Notes: generated by a model not told the origin, from the letters alone. DNA of 64,000 bases from Photobacterium indicum (GCF_003026215.1 NZ_PYOC01000014.1:58546-122545); one strand, 5' to 3'; shown: positions 44,489 through 53,794, numbered from the stretch's first letter. Translations and numbers: made by a program.

Positions 44489-47400
44489 ATGTACTCTAAA
44501 CAGATTCTAAGGCTATTTGTTTCTTTTTCTGTTCTATTTTCTCTTTATCCTTCAATGTCCAAAGCACAGGGTGCCGAAGAAATAATCCGGAGGGATCTAT
44601 TCATTGAGCACTACCTTGAAGCTGTACGTGAAGATCCTAGACTTATGGTTGGAAACCTTGCTTATATTACTGCCGTCAACAACCAAGGTAATCCCTTAAA
44701 TGAGAATGAGTACAATAAAATAATAAATAGCTGGCAATTGGAAGATAGCATCGCTTATTACAAAAAGTATATACCCCAAATAGGGATCGGTGTGCAAGTG
44801 GGGCCTTCTACTGGCATCTTCTCAGGCGGTATTTCGTTGGAATATAACCTAACACCTCTCTTGGTAGATATGGTTAGAATGACACTCGGCGGCCTGACAC
44901 GCGATGAATTAGAAGCGCGAATGAGAGACCTAACTACATGGAATTCTGATAGTATTCGAAGTATTGGTAGGCTGATCTATGAGAGTCATCATAATCCCCA
45001 CGGAGAACTAGCAAAATTCTATCCTTTGTACCAAATTTCCAAAGTGAGTGCACCCCAACTTCCTTCACCTAAGGGGTCCCCTAAAGATTATTATGATCGC
45101 GCTAGTCCATTATTCAAAGCATGGATTTCAGCCAAAATGATGGGTATGAACTCAAACCAGAAGCAGAACACTCTGTCCAATTGGAATACATTCACATCAT
45201 TCCTGAAGAACAATTCAACTCCGGTTTTACCAAACGCTAAGCTGAATGATCTTGCTGAACAAGTCGCCAATAAACTCGCAGAAAGGCTACGCTATAGTTC
45301 CGATATTTTAGCTGTTCAACATGAAATAATTGACTCGGTTCTTCAAGGTGTACCTTTAGACCAAGATATATTAAACGTTCTAAAAAAAACGCTGTTAAAA
45401 AAAGGACTCCTGGAAAAGATATTCGTACAAAATCGAATACTTCGGGATAAGAAAGTCAACGAACTCAGAGAACAACTACGTTATGCACAAACATTGCTTA
45501 ATTCGACAAGCCGAATTGCCAAGGCAATTGGCAGCGTTGAAGACCAACGTGCTATCGCTTTTGTTAGTGGAATTGTGGAATTCTCATTTCAGGCCAGTAT
45601 AGCTTATACAGCCACAACCAAGGCAACTGCCCTTGCATCAGGGCTGGCATCAGTCGCGGCTTTAGCTTCTTTAGCATCGATGTTCAACAACCAAACTCCA
45701 GATTCTTCAGCAAAAGCAATTAATGCTATTTTAAGTAATCAACAATTAATAGTTGAACAACTTGCGAGAATTGAAAAGCATTTGGTGCATCTTCGTCTGG
45801 CGGTCCGTGAAATGGAGAGGGTGATGAAGCGCCATGCTGATAGAACTGAGTTCAAACTTGATGAGTTACTTATACACATTGAAGAAGCAAGAGCAGCAAC
45901 GTTTTTCGCTAGGGATTCTCTGCTAAGCTCCTTAGCGACAATATCAAGTACTTCACTTTGGTCCTCTGCGGCAAACTTAAGGAAGATGGCACAGGACGTA
46001 GAAGTCCAGAAGGCCCTTGTGAAAAATGACTACACAACAAAACAGGAGATTCGTAAGTACATTACCGATATTGAAACATTTATGTCATACATTGTAACTC
46101 TGCCCCCTTACATACTAAATTTATCCCTTGATGATGCAGCCAGTCAGAGGCTTATTCAAAATGGGCCGTGGTCAAATATTAGTAGCGCATCTAAGTTTAT
46201 TGTCACATCCGCCGACCGCTACCCATTTCATTCAAAGCAATTCATGTCTAGCTTGACTGAAGTAGATAAACCTCTTCTTATAGCAGGTCTCGCTGCGGTT
46301 AACAAACTTCGAAACCGCGTTTCAGACCCAACATTTGAAGCACAAGCTTTCCTCAAAGGCACGACCCTGCTGACTGATGCGGTAGTCAGATTCGATCAGA
46401 ATTCTATTCCCCCGGTCGACACGGAAACTCATTGCAATTTAATTAACAACAAAATCGATAGGTTGGAAAGCTTGGTTCAGTCACTGCTTGTCCTAGACTA
46501 TTCATTACGTGAAGACGGCAAATATGCATTGAACAAATGGGAAGCCTTTTTTGAACAAGCATACTTGTTGTCCTTCCAACATACTGATTACTTCCTAAAT
46601 GACTTTTGGCTTAATAAATATTTTCTTAATAGTGACACTTGGGATTTACCACAAACGTATAATTGCTTGAAAGAAAGAGATCAATGTGAGGATCTCGAAA
46701 CACATGCGCCAGCTCATAATCTGAGCTATGAAGCTTTCTTAGTGCACTTAGGCATAGCAGAACCGCAGTATATATTCGTTAACAAGGGATCGACTAAGCT
46801 CAGTCTCACTTTTCAGGGAAAAATTAATCCTAGCTATGCTTGTTTCGATGTGGTTAAAATCCTCAATTGGACACGCTCCACCATTGCTAGATACCCATCA
46901 AAGGTAGTGCAATCTCCGGATGGTGTAATTGCAGATTATCGTAGTGTATGCGGTCATTTTGTACCAGACTTTAAAGATACAAAGGAAGCTCATGAAATTT
47001 ACAGTTCAGGAATTGACAAAAGAACTGAGTTTGTATGGAACAACCAATTCAGAGATATAATTCAAGACATCTTCGAGGAAAATGGAACAGTCATTCTCAA
47101 AAGGGAGGATGTGGTGCCGATTAATTCAACTAATGTCAAAGTAATTTACGAAATTTTGTTTGCTGAACAAGACCGAATACGCACCAACCTTAAGAGGAGT
47201 TTCGTAACAGACACTTATGCTCGTCGTAGAATGATGGAAGCACTACAATTTTTTGGTAGACATGCTGTTACATTTGGTACTGCTTATTCTCTAATGCTCC
47301 CAAACTGCCAAGATTCTCTCTGGGGGTCACATCTAAAGCACTTATTGAAACAAGAGACTGATGGTGTTGTTACCATCTATGAGGAGATCAAGCGTTTGAT

Positions 47401-47569
47401 TGAACTTGAACGATATGCCGATGTTGATCGTCTTATTCGCCGTGCAGCCAATCTTGAATTGAAATTGGATCCTCAACAGTGCTTTTTTGTGCCGACAACG
47501 ATCTCAAGAGCATCCGAACTGTTAAAGTTAATTGACGTCTATGCAAAGCGCTCTTCAGTTTGCCGTTGA
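44489..47569 (+). CDS. Large exported helical protein of unknown family, second gene of the pair
   Basis: This 1026-residue protein has a signal peptide (about 1-26, ending SMSKAQGAEE). A mostly alpha-helical body follows. An unusually long Ala/Ser-rich hydrophobic segment at about residues 353-400 (IVEFSFQASIAYTATTKATA and on through ASGLASVAALASLASMF) is flanked by charged, coiled-coil-like helices (before: about 310-350; after: LIVEQLARIEKHLVHLRLAV). This hydrophobic-hairpin-between-helices layout recalls alpha-pore-forming proteins, but no sequence family is recognised. The C-terminal 400 residues carry several cysteines. A TAGGAG ribosome site is present, and a terminator hairpin follows at 47,681. 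Function is inferred only by shape. Confidence 0.7.
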   Translation: MYSKQILRLFVSFSVLFSLYPSMSKAQGAEEIIRRDLFIEHYLEAVREDPRLMVGNLAYITAVNNQGNPLNENEYNKIINSWQLEDSIAYYKKYIPQIGIGVQVGPSTGIFSGGISLEYNLTPLLVDMVRMTLGGLTRDELEARMRDLTTWNSDSIRSIGRLIYESHHNPHGELAKFYPLYQISKVSAPQLPSPKGSPKDYYDRASPLFKAWISAKMMGMNSNQKQNTLSNWNTFTSFLKNNSTPVLPNAKLNDLAEQVANKLAERLRYSSDILAVQHEIIDSVLQGVPLDQDILNVLKKTLLKKGLLEKIFVQNRILRDKKVNELREQLRYAQTLLNSTSRIAKAIGSVEDQRAIAFVSGIVEFSFQASIAYTATTKATALASGLASVAALASLASMFNNQTPDSSAKAINAILSNQQLIVEQLARIEKHLVHLRLAVREMERVMKRHADRTEFKLDELLIHIEEARAATFFARDSLLSSLATISSTSLWSSAANLRKMAQDVEVQKALVKNDYTTKQEIRKYITDIETFMSYIVTLPPYILNLSLDDAASQRLIQNGPWSNISSASKFIVTSADRYPFHSKQFMSSLTEVDKPLLIAGLAAVNKLRNRVSDPTFEAQAFLKGTTLLTDAVVRFDQNSIPPVDTETHCNLINNKIDRLESLVQSLLVLDYSLREDGKYALNKWEAFFEQAYLLSFQHTDYFLNDFWLNKYFLNSDTWDLPQTYNCLKERDQCEDLETHAPAHNLSYEAFLVHLGIAEPQYIFVNKGSTKLSLTFQGKINPSYACFDVVKILNWTRSTIARYPSKVVQSPDGVIADYRSVCGHFVPDFKDTKEAHEIYSSGIDKRTEFVWNNQFRDIIQDIFEENGTVILKREDVVPINSTNVKVIYEILFAEQDRIRTNLKRSFVTDTYARRRMMEALQFFGRHAVTFGTAYSLMLPNCQDSLWGSHLKHLLKQETDGVVTIYEEIKRLIELERYADVDRLIRRAANLELKLDPQQCFFVPTTISRASELLKLIDVYAKRSSVCR

Positions 47570-47680
47570 GACTATTTTTTTCTGGAAGACTTATTACAAT
47601 AAATTATCCGAAAGCAAAAAGTGGAGTTAATTTTATTAACAAGAAATTGTCCAGAAGCTTGATATAACGCTGATAGTAAG

Positions 47681-47714
47681 AATGGCGATTATGATTAGAT
47701 TATCGCCATTTTGC
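47681..47714 (+). terminator. Terminator of the secreted pair
   Basis: The stem AATGGCGAT/ATCGCCATT has a 12-base loop, followed by TTTG. It lies about 110 bases after the stop of the 1026-residue gene. Confidence 0.7.
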
Positions 47715-47740
47715 ATCTCACGCGCTGGAGACTTTCTCCC

Positions 47741-47760
47741 CGTATTACTAGACGGGGTAG
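47741..47760. repeat. Cargo-boundary hairpin, copy 1
   Basis: CCCCGTATTACTAGACGGGG forms a 6-bp GC stem with an 8-base loop. The identical 20-mer (plus GTAG) recurs at 60,047-60,066. Both copies lie immediately 3' of a minus-strand cargo gene (2 and 20 bases past the stop). No T-run follows, so a simple terminator is not obvious. Confidence 0.75.
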
Positions 47761-47762
47761 TG

Positions 47763-48260
47763 TCAATTTTTCTGCTTTGAGCATTTCGTTATTTTTGCAG
47801 CTATATAGTTTGGTACGTCAATTTTGCTTCCATTTTCACTAAAGTGACAATCAAATGCATAAGCTATTTTTTCCAAAGGAGCTTCATTATAACCAAGGCT
47901 TTGAACCTGAGTTATGTACCGCTGAAGAAAAGAGTTAGCACCTAAATGCAGCCATTGAGCAACATGGACAAGTTCATGAAAATGCAGTCTTATATTTTCT
48001 TCCTCTTGAGGGATAATATAGTAAGTATTTTTGTATGTTATTCCGTAAACGTCTAGATCGAGAAAATCACTTAAGCCAGCATTACGTACTTCCGGAAAAT
48101 CAGGCTTCGGAATTGTATCTACAACTACAAAATATGCACTTTTTAGGAACTCAGTAGAATAGAAACCTTGGAAAATATCAGAGAACTTAATGCAACTTTG
48201 ACGTTTGTGTAAAAATTGCTTGTTTGTTGTATCTATCCATTGTTCAATTTTATCAATCAT
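47763..48260 (-). CDS. HExxH metallopeptidase-like protein, third gene of the KAP block
   Basis: This 165-residue protein contains RLHFHELVHVAQWLHLG, an HExxH zinc motif (His-Glu-Leu-Val-His). A later APLEKIAYAFDCHF could supply the third ligand. No signal peptide is seen, so the protein should be cytoplasmic. I choose the ATG at 48,260, which has a perfect AGGAG site 8 bases upstream, over the longer frame to 48,347 that would overlap the upstream gene. It is the last gene of a minus-strand unit with the coiled-coil and KAP genes. Whether it is an active protease is unknown. Confidence 0.7.
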   Translation of the reverse strand: MIDKIEQWIDTTNKQFLHKRQSCIKFSDIFQGFYSTEFLKSAYFVVVDTIPKPDFPEVRNAGLSDFLDLDVYGITYKNTYYIIPQEEENIRLHFHELVHVAQWLHLGANSFLQRYITQVQSLGYNEAPLEKIAYAFDCHFSENGSKIDVPNYIAAKITKCSKQKN

Positions 48261-48294
48261 ACTAAAATCTCCTAATAATAACGTATAAAATAGC

Positions 48295-48744
48295 TTATAA
48301 ACCAAACCAAGGCTTAACATATGGGCTTGCCCAAACGCCAAAAACAAAAAGCAACAAGCCAGCCCCTATGCTAATTAAGAACGAATAAATACGTTCCTTT
48401 GTTTTACCTTTGCTTACTGTATGATCTAATTGAGAAATTAGAGCTTCAACTTTTGGCTTTTCAATTTCAGCTAATTTTGAATATCGGTCTAATTCATTTT
48501 TAAGTTTCTCGACAGACTCAATCTTCAAATTAAGTTTATATTCCAGTCTTTGTACTAATCGAGAAGTATCTTGAAGAGAATCGTATGCACGATCAATCTT
48601 CCTTCCGAAAGACTCTTCGTTTTCTGTCAAGTCTTCAAGTAAATATTCGAATTCTTTAGCAACTTGAGGCGTAAACATTTTAATAAGTGTCCGGCTCGAA
48701 TATTTTGAAACAAGTTTAATTTTTTCTTTGATTGTATAATCCAT
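48295..48744 (-). CDS. Coiled-coil protein with C-terminal membrane anchor, second gene of the KAP block
   Basis: This 149-residue protein has charged helical heptads over about residues 40-110 (LVQRLEYKLNLKIESVEKLK) and one transmembrane helix at about 122-141 (YSFLISIGAGLLLFVFGVWA), followed by a short tail. This tail-anchored layout places a cytoplasmic coiled coil at the inner membrane. It starts 50 bp after the KAP NTPase stop. No family recognised. It may tether the KAP protein to the membrane, an inference from order and topology. Confidence 0.65.
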   Translation of the reverse strand: MDYTIKEKIKLVSKYSSRTLIKMFTPQVAKEFEYLLEDLTENEESFGRKIDRAYDSLQDTSRLVQRLEYKLNLKIESVEKLKNELDRYSKLAEIEKPKVEALISQLDHTVSKGKTKERIYSFLISIGAGLLLFVFGVWASPYVKPWFGL

Positions 48745-48794
48745 GTTTATTCTCTGAATATGATTAATCGCCTTGATTATTTATAACTAAAAAA

Positions 48795-50906
48795 TTACCA
48801 CTGGTCATCCATCATACCGTCTCGTAAATAATATTTCTCCCCATCGACTATGCTTTTGATTATTGCTTTTATATTTACGGGTAAATCTGTTTCAATTAAT
48901 TCCATTGCTTTTTCTTTTAACAACTTCATATCTATAACATCTGAAAAATGTTTATCTTTTATTTCAACATATGGTCCATTTGATGAGTCACTACCTGAAT
49001 TTCCGATGATTTCAGCAATTCTAATAATACCATTTTCAGTGTCAATAATTTCTGACATTAATTTTTTTGTGCGTTCTGGTGAAGAACGCTGTAGCTCATA
49101 AAATATATGTGATTCAAGGTGATTAGAATTGAATGTTTTTTTATTTAAAGCTTCTATTGCTGAGTTCTGAAATAACAACTCTAATTCAATCAACTGTTCT
49201 TTGGTGACCCATTGATTCTCGGCTTCTTGTTTTCTTACTTTGCGAAGTAAGTCTGCACTAATAGCTGAATTTTGGTATCTAGACAAAATCCTCTTAATTA
49301 ACTCATCTTTTTTATTGTTATCTGTAATGACTTTATTTGTTAACCATACCATTTTTCGAAATGGATCATTGGTCATGAATCCAATATTCTCTTCAAGAGA
49401 GGCTTTTAATTGGTTTGAGCTTAGATTAGCATCATATATATTAGTCAAAATATCAAAGCTATTCTCTTTACATTCGCTTGAGTAATGAGTCATCATTTCA
49501 AAAAAACGTTCATTTGAATCATTAGCAAAAACATCAATTAAGAAATCTTTTCTATTTACATTACCTTTAATAAAGTCAATTATTTCTTTGTCTGATATAT
49601 AATTTGTTGGTGTAGTGTAATGCAATGCTACATACAACCGCTGAAGAGCTGAAACTCGACCTGCTGCATCATCATTAGAGGCGCCATAATGTGAAAAATC
49701 GCCAGAATCAATTAATGGAAAAATATCTCCCAATAGACCATTGATTAAATTAACCTCGCTTTTACTGAAACCTTTTAATGACTCTTTTCTATCGTCAGCA
49801 AGTGAACTCACTATCTCTTTAGGCTTACCCATCAACAATCCATCGTTGTTAAATCTACAACCTATATATGCTTCAGGTGTCTTCTTTATATGTTCATAAG
49901 TTTCACTAGCTTTGGTTGCAATTATAGATAGTGCGAAAAGATCTGCAAAACAAACTTCGCCTTCAACCTGTTCATAAACAAACCTTAAGTGGTTGAAGAA
50001 TCGTTTTAAATCCCTTGGGTTTTTAATTATATATTTAAAGTGATTATGATAAAGCCAGCTAAGTCTTTCTTGGTCACTTTCAAAGTGACCAGTTAGGTTT
50101 TTATCGCTTAACCTTTCGAACTCAAGGTTAGCCAATTCATTCATACTTCGGTCTGAAATAAGAGGTAAGGGAACTCGTAACTGAATGACTTTATTAATAT
50201 ATTCAGTTGAGTTCTCGATGTTATTCTTATTTAGAACAGAGGAAAGATACTTTGCATCAAATGCCAGTAAAAAAGACGTCCCTGAAAAATCAGCAACAGC
50301 TTTAACCAAACGTAATACCTGAAATGTTTCAGATGGAGTTAATCTGTCGATATCATCAATAATCACAATGATTGGTTTTTTTATTTTTTTTATCGCTGAT
50401 ATAACTTTATTTTTTTTACCGAGTAAGTCTAACTTTTTTAATTCTGCTATCTTTTTCGTGGCTTTCCCAAATTTAGAAAAAACCTTTTCAATAATCGAAG
50501 CCCATGGTTCTGCACCTGGAATCAATTTAGCAGCACTAAATAGACTTGAATATGCAATTAGTTCTTTTGCCGCTTTTAGGGCATCTTCAGAATTATCTCT
50601 TATATTCAGTTGTGAAGAAAATTGGAGTAAAAAATCTTGAATCAAGGATTCTGGTTTACCTGCTAGCCAAGGATTATATTCAATGATAATTGGACTTTGT
50701 TCTTTATTTTTAAGAGAGGTCTTAACAAGATTAATAACCGACGTTTTACCATATCCCCATTCACCTTCTAAAGATACTGTTAAACAATCATCTTCTGAAT
50801 CAAGCAATAAAATACTAGATAAATGATTTGAAAAATTAGTCCTATTAAGTAAATCAGGTTCTTCTTGTCCGCCATCAATCGGTTGATCATTATGATATTT
50901 ACCCAC
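48795..50906 (-). CDS. KAP-family P-loop NTPase
   Basis: This 703-residue protein shows Walker A in VSLEGEWGYGKTSVINLV (GxxGxGKT/S, near residue 50) and Walker B in PIIVIIDDIDRLTPSETFQV (near residue 180), followed by SFLLAFDAKYL. This is the KAP NTPase pattern named after Kidins220 and PifA. A segment between the motifs (about 100-165) could interact with the membrane. The C-terminal 350 residues are helical and unassigned. The start is GTG with GGGAG upstream. PifA excludes phage T7 from F-plasmid cells, and KAP proteins are frequent in defence islands. It is first in a three-gene block on a mobile element, so a phage-exclusion role is plausible but unproven. Confidence 0.85.
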   Translation of the reverse strand: MGKYHNDQPIDGGQEEPDLLNRTNFSNHLSSILLLDSEDDCLTVSLEGEWGYGKTSVINLVKTSLKNKEQSPIIIEYNPWLAGKPESLIQDFLLQFSSQLNIRDNSEDALKAAKELIAYSSLFSAAKLIPGAEPWASIIEKVFSKFGKATKKIAELKKLDLLGKKNKVISAIKKIKKPIIVIIDDIDRLTPSETFQVLRLVKAVADFSGTSFLLAFDAKYLSSVLNKNNIENSTEYINKVIQLRVPLPLISDRSMNELANLEFERLSDKNLTGHFESDQERLSWLYHNHFKYIIKNPRDLKRFFNHLRFVYEQVEGEVCFADLFALSIIATKASETYEHIKKTPEAYIGCRFNNDGLLMGKPKEIVSSLADDRKESLKGFSKSEVNLINGLLGDIFPLIDSGDFSHYGASNDDAAGRVSALQRLYVALHYTTPTNYISDKEIIDFIKGNVNRKDFLIDVFANDSNERFFEMMTHYSSECKENSFDILTNIYDANLSSNQLKASLEENIGFMTNDPFRKMVWLTNKVITDNNKKDELIKRILSRYQNSAISADLLRKVRKQEAENQWVTKEQLIELELLFQNSAIEALNKKTFNSNHLESHIFYELQRSSPERTKKLMSEIIDTENGIIRIAEIIGNSGSDSSNGPYVEIKDKHFSDVIDMKLLKEKAMELIETDLPVNIKAIIKSIVDGEKYYLRDGMMDDQW

Positions 50907-50959
50907 TGACTACTCCCATAATTACATTGATGTACTATTTTCTGCGAATGTATCCACTC

Positions 50960-51125
50960 ACAAGGACGCTTAATGGCTATCATTCTAGCTTGTTATGTAA
51001 AGGTTGTTATACAGCATGTGCATGTAAATTAATCGGTAATATCAATGCATATGACATTGATCAAGTTATCAATTCATATTCGTTATGATTTTAAGGTTAA
51101 TCACGCAAAATCATAGCTTTAGTAG
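50960..51125. repeat. Cargo-upstream repeat, copy 1
   Basis: About 165 bases (from TCATTCTAGCTTGTTATGTA through AATATCAATGCATATGACATTGATC to ATCATAGCTTTAGTAG) align with 60,470-60,640. Each copy lies upstream of a minus-strand cargo gene, here the KAP NTPase. The inverted repeat AATATCA-N7-TGAYATT at its centre is a candidate operator; the A/T-rich surroundings would fit the cargo promoter. Confidence 0.65.
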
Positions 51126-51291
51126 TCTAGCTAAGAGCAAGAGCGGCTTAGCAGTATGAAGGGCGGTTATGTGGATTTTTGAATTAGTCGCGGTTTCGAC
51201 CAGCGAGTTATGCCGGAAAATTGGAGTATGGAGAGTGGTCTTATATGGCTGCGCCATGAGGCAGTCAACCACTCAATATTTAGCGATAGTT
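51123..51291 (+). pseudogene. Decayed DUF3653 5' end, copy A
   Basis: This block (AGCTAAGAGCAAGAGCGGCT... CAGTCAACCACTCAA) recurs at 54,239 and 61,236. In one frame it reads as a degraded HTH start of a DUF3653 gene: (V)STSELCRKIG against ETSELCFKSV in copy 3. A frame break follows. It directly abuts the 3' end of a secretin fragment. Confidence 0.55.
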
Positions 51292-52082
51292 TTATATTAC
51301 CGTGACCTTGATTAACACGGACATTTGAGAGCTTACTGACTTGTCAGTAGTTGTTCTGAATAAACCCCCAATCCACGGTATATCTTTCAATAGCGGTACG
51401 CCGGATTCTGATTGCCTCGATTCATCTGACACCAAACCACCCAAGATAATGGACTGACCATCAAGCACTTGCACAACCGTATTGATTTCCCGATTGTTGG
51501 TAATAATATCGGTAGCGATATCACTATCAGACACGCTCGATGATGTTTGGTTGATCGTGAGGACCACCGAATCATTCACAATGTGCGGGATAACAATCAA
51601 ACCTAGCCCGACATTTTGACGCTCAATTTTTTGTACTAATGAGCCATTGTTCGAGGTTTCAGTGGAGACTAAGAAGTGCACGTTCTGACCGACGTTGATA
51701 GATCCTTTTTCTCTATCCATCACCAACAGATACGGTTTTGATAAGAGCTTAGTATTCTGGTTTTGCGTAATGGCCGTCACCAAGGCACTTACATCACCTT
51801 TGTCATAAATGATATTGCCACCCTTAAAAGTTTCCTTAATCGACGCCACCGGATTAGAGATCAAACGAAATCCCGCACCTTCTAACAACACATCCAAACT
51901 CACGCCAATAGATTCACTGTCACCAAGACGGGTATCCATCACTACCGCATCAATCAACACCTGTTTACGCCTGACATCAATACGCTTAATCAGATTATCA
52001 ATTTGCGTTAGTTGAGAAGGTGACCCCGTAACAATCATCGTGTTGATATTAGGTAAGGGAATGACTGAATAGGCGGTTTGCA
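51292..52082 (-). pseudogene. Filamentous phage secretin (pIV-like), 5' truncated, copy A
   Basis: It encodes about 263 C-terminal residues nearly identical (about ten changes) to the full secretin at 61,406-62,626, from QTAYSVIPLPNINTMIVTGS to the terminal VSSQMSVLIKVTVI. It includes the VPLLKDIPWIGGLF motif of the secretin gate. The N-terminal domain and signal peptide are missing: at 52,079-52,082 the sequence switches abruptly to a plus-strand phage ATPase fragment. It is probably a recombination scar. Confidence 0.85.
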
Positions 52083-52564
52083 GCTATTCCAACCTTAGTG
52101 ACTTTGCGATTGCGGTTATTGCAGGACGTAAAACCAAGCAAGGGTTTGAGATTGCGTATTACCCGAAACGAGAAGCTACCGAAGAAGATTTTGACCGTTT
52201 CTGCTCAATTGCATGGGGTGTCGGTGATGGTAAACATGCCAAACCGATAAAGGTGATTTGTGACGAAGTTGCCGAGCATAGCCACACTACGGGTAAAGCA
52301 ACTGGCTATCATGGCAAGTTATTGAGGCTAGGGCGGAAATACAATATTCACACCATCAACATGTTTCAACGTGGGCAAGAAGTATCAAAGACGATCATTG
52401 ATAACTGTCAGTATGCGTGTGTGATGATGCCAAAAGCCGATGATAGTGCGCATTACATCCAACGTAAAACAGGGATTCCCGCTAGTGAAGTTATTCCCCT
52501 AGCGAAACTTGAATACATATTACAAGATGGGAAACAGTGGAAGAAAGGAGTGATTCATTGGTAA
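52079..52564 (+). pseudogene. Phage genome-packaging ATPase fragment (PM2/tectivirus P9-like), copy 2
   Basis: The open frame gives about 161 residues without a start. It holds a Walker B-like PIKVICDEVAEHSH and a downstream FQRGQEVSKTIIDNCQYACV. The latter resembles the QRP..(I/V)xKTIxxN segment of the FtsK/HerA-type packaging ATPases of tailless dsDNA phages (PM2, tectiviruses). The N-terminal Walker A part is absent. The assignment to corticovirus-like origin is from motif memory and is not certain; a different HerA-like phage ATPase remains possible. Two shorter remnants lie at 40,994 and 55,423. Confidence 0.6.
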
Positions 52565-52681
52565 TTCTTTAATTTATAAATGTAGGTATATGCTGCATGA
52601 ATGTTTTCATTTAAACCGCTGTTATTATACGATATTATGTCTAAATTAATTTTCACCGTAACGGAACAAAAGGTAAAAATT

Positions 52682-53092
52682 TTGAAAATAATTATATTAT
52701 TAATGACTCTATTTTCTGTGAGTTGCTGGGCATATGATGGGACACCGAAAGAACAAGTTAACAGCTTTTTTAATGATTATTCAAAAGGTGATTATGAAAG
52801 AGCTACAACTGAGTTATTCGAGAAAAAGAAAATGAGTAGCTCCCAAAAACAGATGTTGATTACTATGCAGCAACAATTATCTGCCGCATCTAATGCTTTC
52901 GGGGAATATATTGGTAACGAAAATATATATTATGATGAGCTATCGCCATCTTTAATTAGAGTTGTTGAAATTGCGAAATATGAACATCATGTCTTGGTAT
53001 GGGAATTTTATTTTTATAAACCTAAAGATGAATGGATAAATTCTGAGGTTACGTTTAAAGATAGTTTTACTATCCTAGATTCTAAAAAATAA
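52682..53092 (+). CDS. Small exported protein, unknown (NTF2-like size)
   Basis: About 136 residues from a TTG (LKIIILLMTLFSVSCWAYD): a signal peptide, possibly a lipoprotein signal (SVSC), then PKEQVNSFFNDYSKGDYERA, which looks like the first helix of a DUF4878/NTF2-like domain, and a beta-rich end (HHVLVWEFYFYKP). AAAGG lies about 9 bases upstream of the TTG. Alternative in-frame ATGs at 52,601 and 52,637 would lengthen the leader. No close family recognised. Confidence 0.5.
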   Translation: MKIIILLMTLFSVSCWAYDGTPKEQVNSFFNDYSKGDYERATTELFEKKKMSSSQKQMLITMQQQLSAASNAFGEYIGNENIYYDELSPSLIRVVEIAKYEHHVLVWEFYFYKPKDEWINSEVTFKDSFTILDSKK

Positions 53093-53239
53093 GTAAGCAT
53101 GATGTACTCGTTGGCAATAAAAAGGTTTATTTACTAACTCAATGCAAGTTGCGAGACATCTCCACACTTTTAAAACTTAGGTTAAACCACCTAAATTTTC
53201 GTGTTACTAATACTCTTAGGCGTTAATTGAGGGTACGGA

Positions 53240-53371
53240 ATGTATGGCATTAAAATTGAGTTTGAACCTTGTCCCGAGTGTGGGCAAGACGAAGACTTTT
53301 TTGTTGATGAGGATCGGGAAATCGTTACATGTATTTGTGGTGTGATTGTTGTTGAGCCTGTTCTGCATTAA
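53240..53371 (+). CDS. Zinc-ribbon microprotein (43 aa)
   Basis: MYGIKIEFEPCPECGQDEDF starts a 43-residue protein with two CxxC/CxC pairs (CPEC and CIC) spaced by 17 residues, a complete zinc ribbon. GAGGGTACGGA precedes the ATG, and a strong terminator follows (53,401-53,433). It lies beside the phage ATPase fragment, so it may be a leftover phage gene. Confidence 0.6.
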   Translation: MYGIKIEFEPCPECGQDEDFFVDEDREIVTCICGVIVVEPVLH

Positions 53372-53400
53372 TTTTTGTGCGTTAAACCTAATTCTTTAAA

Positions 53401-53433
53401 GCCCGTAAACCTATAGGTTCGCGGGCTTTTTTA
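53401..53433 (+). terminator. Terminator of the zinc-ribbon microprotein
   Basis: The outer stem GCCCG/CGGGC and inner palindrome AACCTATAGGTT are followed by TTTTTT. Confidence 0.85.
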
Positions 53434-53505
53434 TGTTTGCCTTAAAACCAAATCACCTGTTTTCCTATTGGCTCTTAAGCATGTTTATACAGAGAGCTAA
53501 TAAAC

Positions 53506-53628
53506 ATGAATGCAAAAACTAAAGGGTATGCAGTCACAGCAGGCACAGCAGTGATTGCACTGCTTGTCGCGGGTGGCGTTGTCTGGGTATCAAATAATGT
53601 TGATGCTGTTGAAGACCAAATCAGTTAA
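53506..53628 (+). CDS. 40-residue single-pass membrane peptide (phage-like)
   Basis: The peptide begins MNAKTKGYAVTAG. One transmembrane helix (TAGTAVIALLVAGGVVWV) separates a basic N-terminus from an acidic C-terminus (VDAVEDQIS). Such peptides are typical of small membrane or coat components of PM2-like and filamentous phages. Charge order (basic outside-acidic end) is opposite to the usual inovirus pVIII. The next frame (53,638) ends after 13 codons at a junction. Confidence 0.5.
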   Translation: MNAKTKGYAVTAGTAVIALLVAGGVVWVSNNVDAVEDQIS

Positions 53629-53794
53629 GGGGCAAGCATGGAACTGTTAAGCACAAACTTAGCACCTCGCCTCTATTGAAGGTGTAGGTTGGGGTAACCT
53701 TATTGTATGCATTTTTTTACACATACGCTCAGATGGCAAAAAATATCGAGTATGCTTAAATGACTGAAATACGCCTAAAAAAGGCATCTGAATT

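Noticed and set aside
47741..47760. Hairpin as a plain rho-independent terminator
   Set aside because: The stem is only 6 bp with no T-run on either strand, and the loop is also fully conserved at the second copy, so a recombination or other conserved role fits better.
52445..52455. AGTGCGCATTA, identical to a dif XerC arm
   Set aside because: It lies inside the packaging-ATPase coding sequence (codons for S-A-H-Y), no XerD arm follows, and the related remnant at 55,480 has a different base there.
53638..53679. 13-codon frame with a good ribosome site (MELLSTNLAPRLY)
   Set aside because: Too short to be a gene; it looks like the first codons of a lost phage gene cut at a junction before the lipoprotein segment.
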